Below the pieces are notes generated by a model. The model searched no databases. It was not told the DNA's origin and worked only from the letters and a program-made list of their open reading frames with translations. The position numbers were made by a program, and so were the translations under genes. Below are positions 25,620 through 33,601 of a stretch of DNA of 64,000 nt, piece after piece. This DNA comes from Robinsoniella peoriensis (GTDB lineage: Bacteria; Bacillota; Clostridia; Lachnospirales; Lachnospiraceae): the NCBI RefSeq assembly GCF_042680125.1, contig NZ_JBHTNY010000024.1; one strand, given 5' to 3'. Each line of letters starts with the position of its first letter. Positions within the stretch are counted from its first letter, which is position 1.

Positions 25620-26966
25620 TCATGACCAGGTATGTTCTTCTAATGATACTCTATATTCATGCATCGATGGATTATAGACGGCATAACTGCCTTTGCCTGT
25701 ATTTTTCACATAATAAAGCGCCTGATCAGCATGGCTGAAGAGGCTATAAAAATCCCTGCCGTCTTTTGGATAAAATGCAATCCCTATACTGCAGCTCAAA
25801 TGAATATCATACTCTTCGAAAGAAATTTCTTTGATTCCTATTAAAATTTTATCTGCCAGTTCAGCTGCTAACTGATCTGACAACCCCGGAAGAAATGCAA
25901 GAAACTCATCTCCCCCAACTCTGCCTAGCACATCCGTAAAACGAAATTTATTTTTCATCATTGAAGCGATCTTTGATAACGTCTTATCCCCACACAAGTG
26001 ACCAAACTGATCATTGACATATTTAAAGTCATCCACATCAATTAGAAATAACGCACCCTTTTCGCAATCCTTCCACTCCAGATACTCTTCCATTTTCTTC
26101 TGGGATACCGCCTTATTATAAAGCCCCGTTAGACAGTCGTTCTGGGCTTTAATTATCAGCTCCTGCCGTTCTCTCTTCTCTTCCTCTATATCTACGATCA
26201 CGCCGACTGCCCTTACAGGTCTTTTATTATTGTCATATTGTGTAGTAGCCCGAATACGGCACCAGGTGAATCTTCCCTTTGCATTTTTTATGCGAAATTC
26301 TGTTTCTGAATAAGGAACACCCGCTGCAGTGTCCGTCATAATTGCAATAAACGCAGCCATATCATCCGGATGTATATTCGGTGACCGGGGAATTCTACTG
26401 CTAATGCCTTCCCTTATGGCAGTATAGCCAAACTTCTTACTCCAGTTCTTGGAAAAAGTCAGACTATCCGCATCCATATCCCATTCAAAGATAATATCCG
26501 TCCCCTGATCCATAATAACCTGATGCCGCTCTAAAGAAAGCCGCAGGGCTTCCCTCTGCTTCCTCTGCTCTGTTATGTCCAACATAACACAATATAATGT
26601 CCGTTGTCCATCTTCTCCTACAGCAAGCCTCCCTTTATCCAGTATCCACACCAGACCGCCATCCTTAATCGGTATCCGGTACTCTAACTCCAGATCATTT
26701 TTAAATGCCAGCTGGTGTTTCATTGATTCAAACACAGCGTCCCGGTCTTCTTTATATATCATTCTTGCAAATCGATTCTGAAATCTTTCCTCAATATCGT
26801 TCCTGCTATATCCGAACATCTCGAAAAAACTGTCACTCATATTAATTATCGTCAGTTCCTCATCATCCTTACATTGGTGAAGTCCACATCGAACATTCTT
26901 TGTCAAAGCAGACATCTCCCTTAACTTAGACTGAAGCTCCTGTAATGTTTCCCGTTTAAATTCCAC
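25620..26966 (-). CDS. PAS-PAS-GGDEF diguanylate cyclase
   Basis: 448 residues, soluble. Two PAS domains with PAC tails (about residues 25-140 and 150-270) are followed by a GGDEF domain (about 275-440). The active site GGDEF is at 351-355 and an RxxD inhibition site (RFTD) lies five residues before it, so the enzyme should make c-di-GMP from GTP with product feedback. The start codon is GTG at 26966 with GGAAGGAG seven bases upstream. It has no membrane segment, so it senses an internal signal through PAS. It is the only c-di-GMP gene in the window and lies next to the pilus genes. No c-di-GMP riboswitch was recognised in front of them. Confidence 0.93.
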   Translation of the reverse strand: MEFKRETLQELQSKLREMSALTKNVRCGLHQCKDDEELTIINMSDSFFEMFGYSRNDIEERFQNRFARMIYKEDRDAVFESMKHQLAFKNDLELEYRIPIKDGGLVWILDKGRLAVGEDGQRTLYCVMLDITEQRKQREALRLSLERHQVIMDQGTDIIFEWDMDADSLTFSKNWSKKFGYTAIREGISSRIPRSPNIHPDDMAAFIAIMTDTAAGVPYSETEFRIKNAKGRFTWCRIRATTQYDNNKRPVRAVGVIVDIEEEKRERQELIIKAQNDCLTGLYNKAVSQKKMEEYLEWKDCEKGALFLIDVDDFKYVNDQFGHLCGDKTLSKIASMMKNKFRFTDVLGRVGGDEFLAFLPGLSDQLAAELADKILIGIKEISFEEYDIHLSCSIGIAFYPKDGRDFYSLFSHADQALYYVKNTGKGSYAVYNPSMHEYRVSLEEHTWS

Positions 26967-27057
26967 TTTTGTCTCCTTCCTCTAAACATTTATTCCATTT
27001 ACAATCAGTATAGAATTCAGGATTATAATTTTTTTCTTCAAAATTAGAACATGGCTG

Positions 27058-27240
27058 AAAGTATAGGTCTAGTGCGTGTATTAAAATTGCTTTCTGGCAG
27101 CTGTGCATCACACTTTGTGGGTGATTTGTCCCGGATGAAGGGCGCGTAGCGGGCTACGTAACCTGAATTCGGGGCAAATATGCCGCAAAGTAGGACGTGC
27201 AGATGGCGGGAATGAATTTTCAAACACGCTATAATACTTA
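27058..27240. repeat. Long imperfect palindrome, MITE-like or structured RNA element
   Basis: About 183 bp that fold back on themselves. The best inner arms are 27101-27136 and 27167-27202, and pairing continues outward to about 27058 and 27240 with mismatches. The centre holds a small GC-rich hairpin, CGTAGC-GG-GCTACG. Similar ends in opposite orientation suggest a short non-autonomous mobile element, but a structured transcript or bidirectional terminator between the sortase and GGDEF genes is possible. It fills most of the 410-base gap 26967-27376. Confidence 0.6.
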
Positions 27241-27291
27241 TTTTCTATTTTAAGCTATTTTACTATAAAAGCAATACTTTAGGGAAACATA

Positions 27292-27339
27292 CACTTATAT
27301 GACATTTAAATTCACTTAAACGACACTTCACAATCACTT
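27292..27339. repeat. Phased CACTT direct repeats
   Basis: CACTT occurs at 27292, 27313, 27324 and 27335, spacings of 21, 11 and 11 bases, so all lie on about the same face of the helix. This resembles an array of regulator half-sites downstream of the sortase gene and upstream of the palindrome. The role is unknown. Confidence 0.4.
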
Positions 27340-27376
27340 GGCTTCATCTGCTCCATAGAGCAAATTCTAATCTCCA

Positions 27377-28129
27377 CTAATATCCTCCTCTTTTCATTGT
27401 AAGTATTCGCTCACAAAACACCGCATACCGCTGCAGGTTAAAGCCATAGGGATGGCAGGTAAGCAGCGTTACCAGATCTCTGCCTTTCTGTATCAGGATA
27501 TCCTGAATGTCAGAAGGCTGGAGTATTTTGATTTCCACAACCTTATAAACCAGGGTCTCTCTGAAATTCTTAATGATTACCTCATCCCCCGGCTCCAGTT
27601 TTTCGATATCACGGAACATTGCCGCTTTGCTGTACCCGCGATGAGCGGCTATTACTGCATTTGAGTTTATCCCGCCCACAGGCAGTGAAGTCTGGGTAAG
27701 ATGCGCCGCTCCTTTTGCCATATTTTCATTGGTAGCTCCCAGATAAATGGGGAGTTCGATATCCATTTTCGGTATTTTTAAGCTTCCGATCATGTCCTCA
27801 TCGAATCCCCATTCCTTCAGACTGAATCCGATCTGCTCATAGGAAAACGGATCCACCAGGTCTTTTTGGCCTGATAAAAACAATTCTCGATTGTAGGCTA
27901 ATATTTTCTCATAAAGTTCATCAAAATATGATCCTGGAACAACTGTACCGGATACATCTGTTTTCACTTCTCTTTTCATCCTGTCTACTTTGTGGTCAAA
28001 TGCTTCTAACACTTTCTTAACCTCCCGGACATACACTTGCTGGGAAATGTAAGGATAGAGCAATAATCCCAGACCGACAGCCAAAGAAACCACAGCCAGA
28101 CTGATCAGAATTTTTTTCTTTAAGATCAT
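27377..28129 (-). CDS. srtC: Class C (pilus) sortase, second of pair
   Basis: 250 residues from the ATG at 28129, which overlaps the stop of the upstream sortase (ATGA). An in-frame upstream ATG at 28207 would lie deep inside that gene. N-terminal membrane segment (about 6-25), the class C lid motif D-P-F, catalytic H in 'AAHRGYS', C in 'VTLLTCHPYG' and R in 'LQRYAV'. It joins pilin subunits through the pilin-motif lysine and the LPxTG-like threonine or alanine. The C-terminal hydrophobic tail seen in many class C enzymes is missing, as the protein ends soon after the arginine. Confidence 0.9.
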   Translation of the reverse strand: MILKKKILISLAVVSLAVGLGLLLYPYISQQVYVREVKKVLEAFDHKVDRMKREVKTDVSGTVVPGSYFDELYEKILAYNRELFLSGQKDLVDPFSYEQIGFSLKEWGFDEDMIGSLKIPKMDIELPIYLGATNENMAKGAAHLTQTSLPVGGINSNAVIAAHRGYSKAAMFRDIEKLEPGDEVIIKNFRETLVYKVVEIKILQPSDIQDILIQKGRDLVTLLTCHPYGFNLQRYAVFCERILTMKRGGY

Positions 28130-28962
28130 TTCTCCCTTCCTTTCTTTCTCTTTTCCAGAATCACGATAACTATAATAAGGAGGATCACTATTGCTGTTGT
28201 AATGCAAGTGATCAAAAGTGTCTGTTCCTCCCTGGTCAGCTTTCTTTCTGTGTCAGCCACTGCCTGCTTTTCCTGCCATGCATGGTATTCTGTTCTTTTA
28301 CCCCGAACCAGAAGCCTGTGACTGTTAACCCCATATGGGGTGCATGTTACCAGCGTCACATAATCTTCTCCCGCCACCGGTTTTAAATCATCTGTATGTT
28401 CCGGTTCCACAACCTTTATCTGGTCAACCTGGTAAGCCAGAACACGATCCAGAATATGCAGATAGAACAGATTTCCCTCTTTTAGTTCCGTCAGATCGGT
28501 AAACAATTTTGCGGTTGCCAGACCGGTATGCCCGGTAAAAACAGCATGTGTCCCAGCCCCTCCCACAGGCAGCGAAGTTCCCTCCAGATGCCCCACGCCT
28601 TTTTTTAATGTGGATTCTCCGGTGCCATGATAGATCGCCAGATTTACCTGGATATCCGGGATATCAATATAGCCCATGATTCCATTCACATTTAATACTT
28701 CTTTGTAATTGTCCTGGAGTACCATTCCGCTTCCTTCCAGAAACGGATCCCTCAGTACATTTCCACTCAGGCTTTCATTATATTCATCTGCTTTTTTCCA
28801 TTCTTCTTCCATTTTACCGCAGTCCGCATTTATCACCTGTTTTTCAAAATTCTGTATGGCATAAGACTGGTTTCGCTCCATGAGGAAGTTACTGATATGG
28901 GGATACAGGAAGAATCCCAGACCCAGCAGTAATAAAAGCACGATTGAAATTATTCTCTTCAT
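28126..28962 (-). CDS. srtC: Class C (pilus) sortase, first of pair
   Basis: 278 residues. N-terminal membrane segment (about 3-20), lid motif 'LRDPF', catalytic H in 'FTGHTGL', C in 'VTLVTCTPYG', R in 'SHRLLVRG', and a C-terminal membrane segment (about 248-268) with a basic tail, the standard class C layout. GGGAG six bases before ATG. It lies 70 bases after the pilin gene across a weak terminator-like hairpin, and it is coupled to a second sortase. Two polymerising sortases in one pilus locus usually divide the work between backbone and ancillary pilins. Confidence 0.93.
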   Translation of the reverse strand: MKRIISIVLLLLLGLGFFLYPHISNFLMERNQSYAIQNFEKQVINADCGKMEEEWKKADEYNESLSGNVLRDPFLEGSGMVLQDNYKEVLNVNGIMGYIDIPDIQVNLAIYHGTGESTLKKGVGHLEGTSLPVGGAGTHAVFTGHTGLATAKLFTDLTELKEGNLFYLHILDRVLAYQVDQIKVVEPEHTDDLKPVAGEDYVTLVTCTPYGVNSHRLLVRGKRTEYHAWQEKQAVADTERKLTREEQTLLITCITTAIVILLIIVIVILEKRKKGREK

Positions 28963-28983
28963 ATATACTCCCGTGTTCCATAC

Positions 28984-29012
28984 AAGAAAAGAGGGAAGCT
29001 TTCCTCCCCCTT
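28984..29012 (-). terminator. Weak hairpin/attenuator between pilin and sortase genes
   Basis: On the minus strand a purine-rich arm (GGGAGGAA) pairs imperfectly with TTCCCTC across a three-base loop and is followed by TTTTCTT. It would reduce sortase expression relative to pilin. Confidence 0.45.
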
Positions 29013-29032
29013 TCGCTTATACTGCTCCTGTA

Positions 29033-30574
29033 TTAATGATTTACTTTACGTTTTTTAAAGGAATGTATCAGCAGTATTCCCGCCAGTACGATGAAGCCGA
29101 TTCCGGCTGCCGTAAAGATTGTGGTACCCATTCCACCGGTTATGGGAAGTATAAATGCACTGCTGTTCTTAACCGTTACCTTTGCAATATAGCCGGTGCC
29201 CTCTATCCCTGCGGGATTTATGGTTACCTTTACCGGTTCATTTAAAAGGTTGTAGCCATTCGGCGCCTGTGTCTCTACTAAATAATAGGTGGTAGGTTTT
29301 GTATCTTCCGTAACTTTATCGCCGGTAATACCATAAGAGAATCCCAAAAATTCTGCTGTTCCGTCTGCTTTTGTGGTCACGATGATATCATTTCCATCTG
29401 TATCTTTGATATATGTTTTATTTTGGGCATCGTTTAAACTGGCTGCTATGGCAAATTTGGCATTGGCAAGTTTTGTCTCCTGATTATTGGCATCGACTTT
29501 CACAAGACCTATCTTTCCGGTATGTACTTCCGGCTTATTTTCAGGCAGTACCTCATAGCTCTTATCCTGGTCAAACTGGTTTTTATAATCCATCTTTGCA
29601 CCGTTTTTTATTTCGGTCTGCATAGGGGCATCTTTGGTCAGGGTTGTTTCAAATACGACTCTTATGAATTTGTAACCGCTGTCTGTGAGATGCTGGCGGC
29701 CTGCCTGGGTAAAGCTGACTTTTACTTTGCTTTCTGTTGTCTCAGATGTATCATAATTTCCCGCTGGAATCAAGACCTCACCTGCGCTGCCTGTCTCCGT
29801 ATTTCTGTCTTTTACCCCGTACACCTTAACGGAATCCGCAACGTACTTTAATACAGGATCCAGTTCATCGGTAATATCATATTTCTTTGCTGCTGCCACA
29901 TTGGTTGGTACGGACGGCTGAATGATCCAGGTTACTTTCCCGCCGTGGGTATCGGAAGTTTCGTGTTTGTTGGGAATTTTGGTCACGTATTTATCAATAC
30001 TGGCACTTTCATTTTTCGGGTAAACATGAACATCGGTTATCCATCCGGTGCCTTCCGGATTGGTCATCGGTACACTGACGATAAATGGTGCTACCGGTTC
30101 TGCTACCTTTTCACTTGGAAGCTCTGTTACATAATAAAAGCCTCTGTCCAGATCTTGAAGTACTGCAATACCCAGATCTTTGCCGTCTGCATCTGTTCCT
30201 GATGTGGTAACTGTCTGGGATGTTGTTTTGTCAATCATATCCTCTGTAACTTCCGATGCATTTGTAGGTATCTTCCCTCCGGTGGGGGAAACAGCATTCC
30301 CATCAGCATCCAGTGTGATCTTTAATTTTTCTACCTTAAATTGGATTCCATTTAAAGGCACTGCAGATTCCGGTATATCGGTTGTTTCATTTCCGTTTCC
30401 GGGAGTGTCTGCTTCTGTTAAGTCCTCCATCAAATACTTATGGATGGTAAGACTGCCCTTTTCTCCGGGCAGATCTCCATTGTTTCCGGCTGCTGCTGCG
30501 GAAACCGTAAACATGCCTGCTGTTATAACGGCTGCCATGAATACAGCACTTAATTTATTGATTATTCTTCTCAT
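29033..30574 (-). CDS. Backbone (SpaA-type) pilin module with its own internal start
   Basis: 513 residues if started at the internal ATG 30574, which has AAGGAG ten bases upstream. Signal peptide at 1-28, N-terminal pilin domain 'SLTIHKYLM', pilin motif 'VHVYPKNE' with the sortase-linking lysine at K187, an E-box 'FYYVTELP', an isopeptide D2-type domain (about 193-320), a Cna-B domain with E-box 'YYLVETQAPNGYN', and the sorting signal LPITGG at 476 followed by a membrane segment and a basic tail. It is a complete major pilin, and it would be released from the fusion by signal peptidase and sortase if translation reads through. Confidence 0.85.
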   Translation of the reverse strand: MRRIINKLSAVFMAAVITAGMFTVSAAAAGNNGDLPGEKGSLTIHKYLMEDLTEADTPGNGNETTDIPESAVPLNGIQFKVEKLKITLDADGNAVSPTGGKIPTNASEVTEDMIDKTTSQTVTTSGTDADGKDLGIAVLQDLDRGFYYVTELPSEKVAEPVAPFIVSVPMTNPEGTGWITDVHVYPKNESASIDKYVTKIPNKHETSDTHGGKVTWIIQPSVPTNVAAAKKYDITDELDPVLKYVADSVKVYGVKDRNTETGSAGEVLIPAGNYDTSETTESKVKVSFTQAGRQHLTDSGYKFIRVVFETTLTKDAPMQTEIKNGAKMDYKNQFDQDKSYEVLPENKPEVHTGKIGLVKVDANNQETKLANAKFAIAASLNDAQNKTYIKDTDGNDIIVTTKADGTAEFLGFSYGITGDKVTEDTKPTTYYLVETQAPNGYNLLNEPVKVTINPAGIEGTGYIAKVTVKNSSAFILPITGGMGTTIFTAAGIGFIVLAGILLIHSFKKRKVNH

Positions 30575-33547
30575 AACTTTGGTACTCCTTTTCTTTCTTT
30601 TTGAATTTCCGCCGGTAAATACCAGCAGAATGATTGCTGTCATTATCACTCCCACACCGAACATGGAGAAAATCTGTGTGCCACTGCCCCCTGCCAGAGG
30701 CAGATCTGCTTTTTTGAAATTGGGTAATTTGTATATTACTTTATCGCCTTGAATTTCTTTTATAAAAGCTGGCGGCAATGGATCTCCTGCTGCTTTTATG
30801 GTTATGGGGTTTTCTTTGTCGGTAACATCCACATGGATGCGCCACTGTCCCAGAGGCAGGCTGTATCCGGGATTCGTCTGCACCTCCACCAGCTGATAAT
30901 CGCCGCTTGGTACGTCTTCAAAGTCAACCAGTCCATTTTCATCGCTTACCACTGAATCTCTTTCAATCCAGCAGTTATCCGGTTCACTGGTAACCAGTTC
31001 GTCATGCTGTGCATCCTGCTGATGATCTGCCCCGCAGGAATAAAGCGTAAACTTTACATTGCTTAAGGGCTTATCGGTATCACTCCCATCCACTTTGTAG
31101 AATTGGAATGGAACCGCAATCAGCGTATTAACAAAAACAGCATGTTCTGCATTGTCCGTCCCCTGGGAAGAGGTATAAGTGATGCTTTTTACTTCCAGCT
31201 GGTCTGTGCCCTCTGCTTTTCCGATGGCAACTGCTGCTGCATAGACGTTGGAGTCATAAATGTAGTTGGGATCACCGTTGTCTTTTTCTGTAATGAGGTA
31301 ATGATAGACATAATTTTCTCCCTCTTTCACAGTATCCGTGGTAATTTCACTTCCCAGAGTAATTGTTCCAAACTTTGCGGTTCCATCTGCTTTGTTTACT
31401 GCAGCTAATGTGGACGGCAGAGACGGAGTTTCCGGATACGCCGGATCATTTTTCAGGGAAAACGCAAACATTCCTTCCGGAACCGGTGTTATTTCTTTTC
31501 CTGTAGGATATTTCAGTTTCTTTAAAACTGCTAAGGATACCTGGACGGGATGCAGGGGGTCCTGCTGTTCTGCCGTCAGATGCTGTGTAAATGCCGCTGC
31601 AACAGAGACATTCTGATACAGGTCACGTGCTTCTGCGAGCTTTGCCTCTGCCGCTGCTTCTGCTGCATTCCTGTCGGGAACATATACGATGGATGGATCT
31701 GCTGATTCCCCGCTTCCAACGATATAGGTCATCATCCCGGCTGTTCCGTTATGATTTCCAGCTGTCCACTTCAGAGTCAGGGATTCCAGATCTCCACCCT
31801 GGGGAGGAATGATTTCTAAATCTATGTTGTCTGTCCCATCCCCGCCCAGGACAAATGACCCGTCCTCTATTTCCTGAACACCCTGCTGCGCACCTGTATC
31901 AATTTTGCTGCCGCTTTTGCCATTGATTTTCACTTCTCCGTCACGAACAGAAAAAGCAGTCGGTGCAGGATTTTTGTCATAGCCGCCAGGCGGACTGTCT
32001 TCTAAAAAATAATAGTCTCCCACTTCCAGACCTTCTACTTCTATCTTTCCATTCTCATCCGTAATATAGCTGCCAATAATAATATCCGTTTCCGGAGCAA
32101 AGCTGTCACCCTGTTTCCGATACAGGATGTATTTAGCACCCCCTTTGGGTTTGCCGTCATCCTGACCGGTTTTAATCAGGGAGATCCTGTGGTCAGTGTG
32201 AACAGTGCCTTTCTCAACTTTTGTATACATTTTAATCTCAAAGGGTATTCTCCAGGATATTGTGGATGCGTTTGACTGCACATCATCAAACCCGGAATCG
32301 GTTATTACAAACCAGTTCATTCTGGAATCATTTGCGGCTCCCAAAGTAATAAACAACTTACCGCTTCCCAGTATGTTCGTCAGTTCAAGACTATCAATTT
32401 TACCGCCCTGCTGAGAGACCTGTGCTCCTGTGGATGAGCCGTCTACTTCCCGGATCTTAATGCTGTCTTCGCGGATATTGACGTGGTCATCTCCTGCATA
32501 AAAAGAGAGAGGTACCGTATAAGTTCCGGCAAATGATTCCGTTCCATCAACGACATACTTCAGAACTTCGTCATCCAGTTTTACAACATTATCCGTCAGG
32601 AGCGGCTGTAGATTAAATCTGCCTCCTACCCAGAGCGGATATTTACGGATCGGATTGCCATATACATTTACTTCCATGGAACGTCCATAAATACCGTAGT
32701 AGGTCTGTTCGTCCGGTGTTACTTCTTGCTCTGTAACCGCTTTTGTTATGGACAGGGGTCGGATATCTACAATGCGATTATAGGAGATGTCCCATTTCCC
32801 ACAGGATTTCAGTAAGGAGATTCCTTCTATGTCTGTAATTTCTTTATTGCTTGCATAGATAGTCCCGGTATAAGATCTTAATAAATCCACAACTGTTGAG
32901 AAGGTATTTTTCTCCAAGGTATTCCCATCCAGGAAATTAGACGGATCTGCCTTAATAGAATCGTATATCGCCCAGGCAAAATTCTGATCCTTTATCCCGG
33001 CTGCCTGTATTGATTCCGGGTTAAAATCTCGGATATCCAGTTTTGGCATCCCCTGATCCCGGCTGGGTATTTCGCTTTGCGATTCTGATGGCGGCTGGGA
33101 TTCCGGCTCTGACTGGGATTCCGACTTTGGCTGGGATTCTGGCTCTGTCGGGGTTTCTGTTTGGGGCTGGGTTTCCGGCTCTGTCGGGGCTTCTGTTTTG
33201 GGTTGGGTTTCCGGTTCTGTCGGGGCTTCCGACTTTGGCTGGGTTTCCTGCTCTGCCGGGGCTTCTGTTTGGGATTGCGTTTCTGGTTCTTCACCATATT
33301 TTCGTTGAACCAGCTGATCCTTCTCTCTCAACACCTTTTCATTTTCTGACGCCTGCTTCGACCCCCAGGTATCCGTATCTCTTGTATTTGTTTCTCCGGC
33401 TTTGTTCCGTATTTCTCCTTTGATCGTTTCCCGGGCAGGCCCTGCTGAAGCATCCGCATGCTGACTCCAAACCGGATTAGCAGTGAGACATACAGCAAAG
33501 CACAAAACGAGTATCAGAATTCTTGTTTTCCTGTTTCTAAACTTCAA
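29033..33547 (-). CDS. Tandem pilin polyprotein: adhesin/tip pilin fused in frame to backbone pilin
   Basis: 1504 residues in one uninterrupted frame that holds two complete sortase substrates. Part 1 (1-991): signal peptide (about 1-30), a P/T/E/Q-rich repeat stalk (87-158), an LRR-like turn (about 228-266), a Cna-B domain (about 452-545), an FctA-like isopeptide pilin domain (about 665-810), a second Cna-B domain (about 812-925), sorting motif LPLAGG at 949, a membrane segment and a basic tail. Part 2 (992-1504) starts with a second signal peptide and is described at 29033-30574. No stop separates them. The start codon is TTG at 33547 behind a G7 ribosome site. Either the stop was lost or an error hides it. 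Confidence 0.8.
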   Translation of the reverse strand: MKFRNRKTRILILVLCFAVCLTANPVWSQHADASAGPARETIKGEIRNKAGETNTRDTDTWGSKQASENEKVLREKDQLVQRKYGEEPETQSQTEAPAEQETQPKSEAPTEPETQPKTEAPTEPETQPQTETPTEPESQPKSESQSEPESQPPSESQSEIPSRDQGMPKLDIRDFNPESIQAAGIKDQNFAWAIYDSIKADPSNFLDGNTLEKNTFSTVVDLLRSYTGTIYASNKEITDIEGISLLKSCGKWDISYNRIVDIRPLSITKAVTEQEVTPDEQTYYGIYGRSMEVNVYGNPIRKYPLWVGGRFNLQPLLTDNVVKLDDEVLKYVVDGTESFAGTYTVPLSFYAGDDHVNIREDSIKIREVDGSSTGAQVSQQGGKIDSLELTNILGSGKLFITLGAANDSRMNWFVITDSGFDDVQSNASTISWRIPFEIKMYTKVEKGTVHTDHRISLIKTGQDDGKPKGGAKYILYRKQGDSFAPETDIIIGSYITDENGKIEVEGLEVGDYYFLEDSPPGGYDKNPAPTAFSVRDGEVKINGKSGSKIDTGAQQGVQEIEDGSFVLGGDGTDNIDLEIIPPQGGDLESLTLKWTAGNHNGTAGMMTYIVGSGESADPSIVYVPDRNAAEAAAEAKLAEARDLYQNVSVAAAFTQHLTAEQQDPLHPVQVSLAVLKKLKYPTGKEITPVPEGMFAFSLKNDPAYPETPSLPSTLAAVNKADGTAKFGTITLGSEITTDTVKEGENYVYHYLITEKDNGDPNYIYDSNVYAAAVAIGKAEGTDQLEVKSITYTSSQGTDNAEHAVFVNTLIAVPFQFYKVDGSDTDKPLSNVKFTLYSCGADHQQDAQHDELVTSEPDNCWIERDSVVSDENGLVDFEDVPSGDYQLVEVQTNPGYSLPLGQWRIHVDVTDKENPITIKAAGDPLPPAFIKEIQGDKVIYKLPNFKKADLPLAGGSGTQIFSMFGVGVIMTAIILLVFTGGNSKRKKRSTKVMRRIINKLSAVFMAAVITAGMFTVSAAAAGNNGDLPGEKGSLTIHKYLMEDLTEADTPGNGNETTDIPESAVPLNGIQFKVEKLKITLDADGNAVSPTGGKIPTNASEVTEDMIDKTTSQTVTTSGTDADGKDLGIAVLQDLDRGFYYVTELPSEKVAEPVAPFIVSVPMTNPEGTGWITDVHVYPKNESASIDKYVTKIPNKHETSDTHGGKVTWIIQPSVPTNVAAAKKYDITDELDPVLKYVADSVKVYGVKDRNTETGSAGEVLIPAGNYDTSETTESKVKVSFTQAGRQHLTDSGYKFIRVVFETTLTKDAPMQTEIKNGAKMDYKNQFDQDKSYEVLPENKPEVHTGKIGLVKVDANNQETKLANAKFAIAASLNDAQNKTYIKDTDGNDIIVTTKADGTAEFLGFSYGITGDKVTEDTKPTTYYLVETQAPNGYNLLNEPVKVTINPAGIEGTGYIAKVTVKNSSAFILPITGGMGTTIFTAAGIGFIVLAGILLIHSFKKRKVNH
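30585..30591 (-). promoter_or_regulatory. Internal ribosome site for the backbone pilin
   Basis: AAAGGAG on the minus strand, ten bases before the ATG at 30574. It lies inside codons for the basic tail of the upstream pilin (K-K-R-S), so the ribosome site is embedded in coding sequence. Confidence 0.7.
33074..33289 (-). repeat. P/T/E/Q-rich coding repeats of the adhesin stalk
   Basis: Imperfect 36-bp units coding for 12 residues of the type ETQPKTEAPTEP, grading into ESQPKSESQSEP, residues 87-158. They probably form an extended spacer that lifts the adhesin off the wall, and copy number may vary between strains. Confidence 0.8.
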
Positions 33548-33601
33548 TGTATTCCCCCCCTATCCACGATATTTCTGTTTTGGCAGACTACACGGTAAAT
33601 C

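Noticed and set aside
30180..30752. 190-codon open frame on the plus strand
   Set aside because: It lies antisense to the pilin fusion, has composition typical of a shadow frame, and shows no domain or ribosome site.
32992..33297. 101-codon K/Q/R/P-rich minus-strand frame
   Set aside because: It is the out-of-frame reading of the adhesin's P/T/E/Q repeats.
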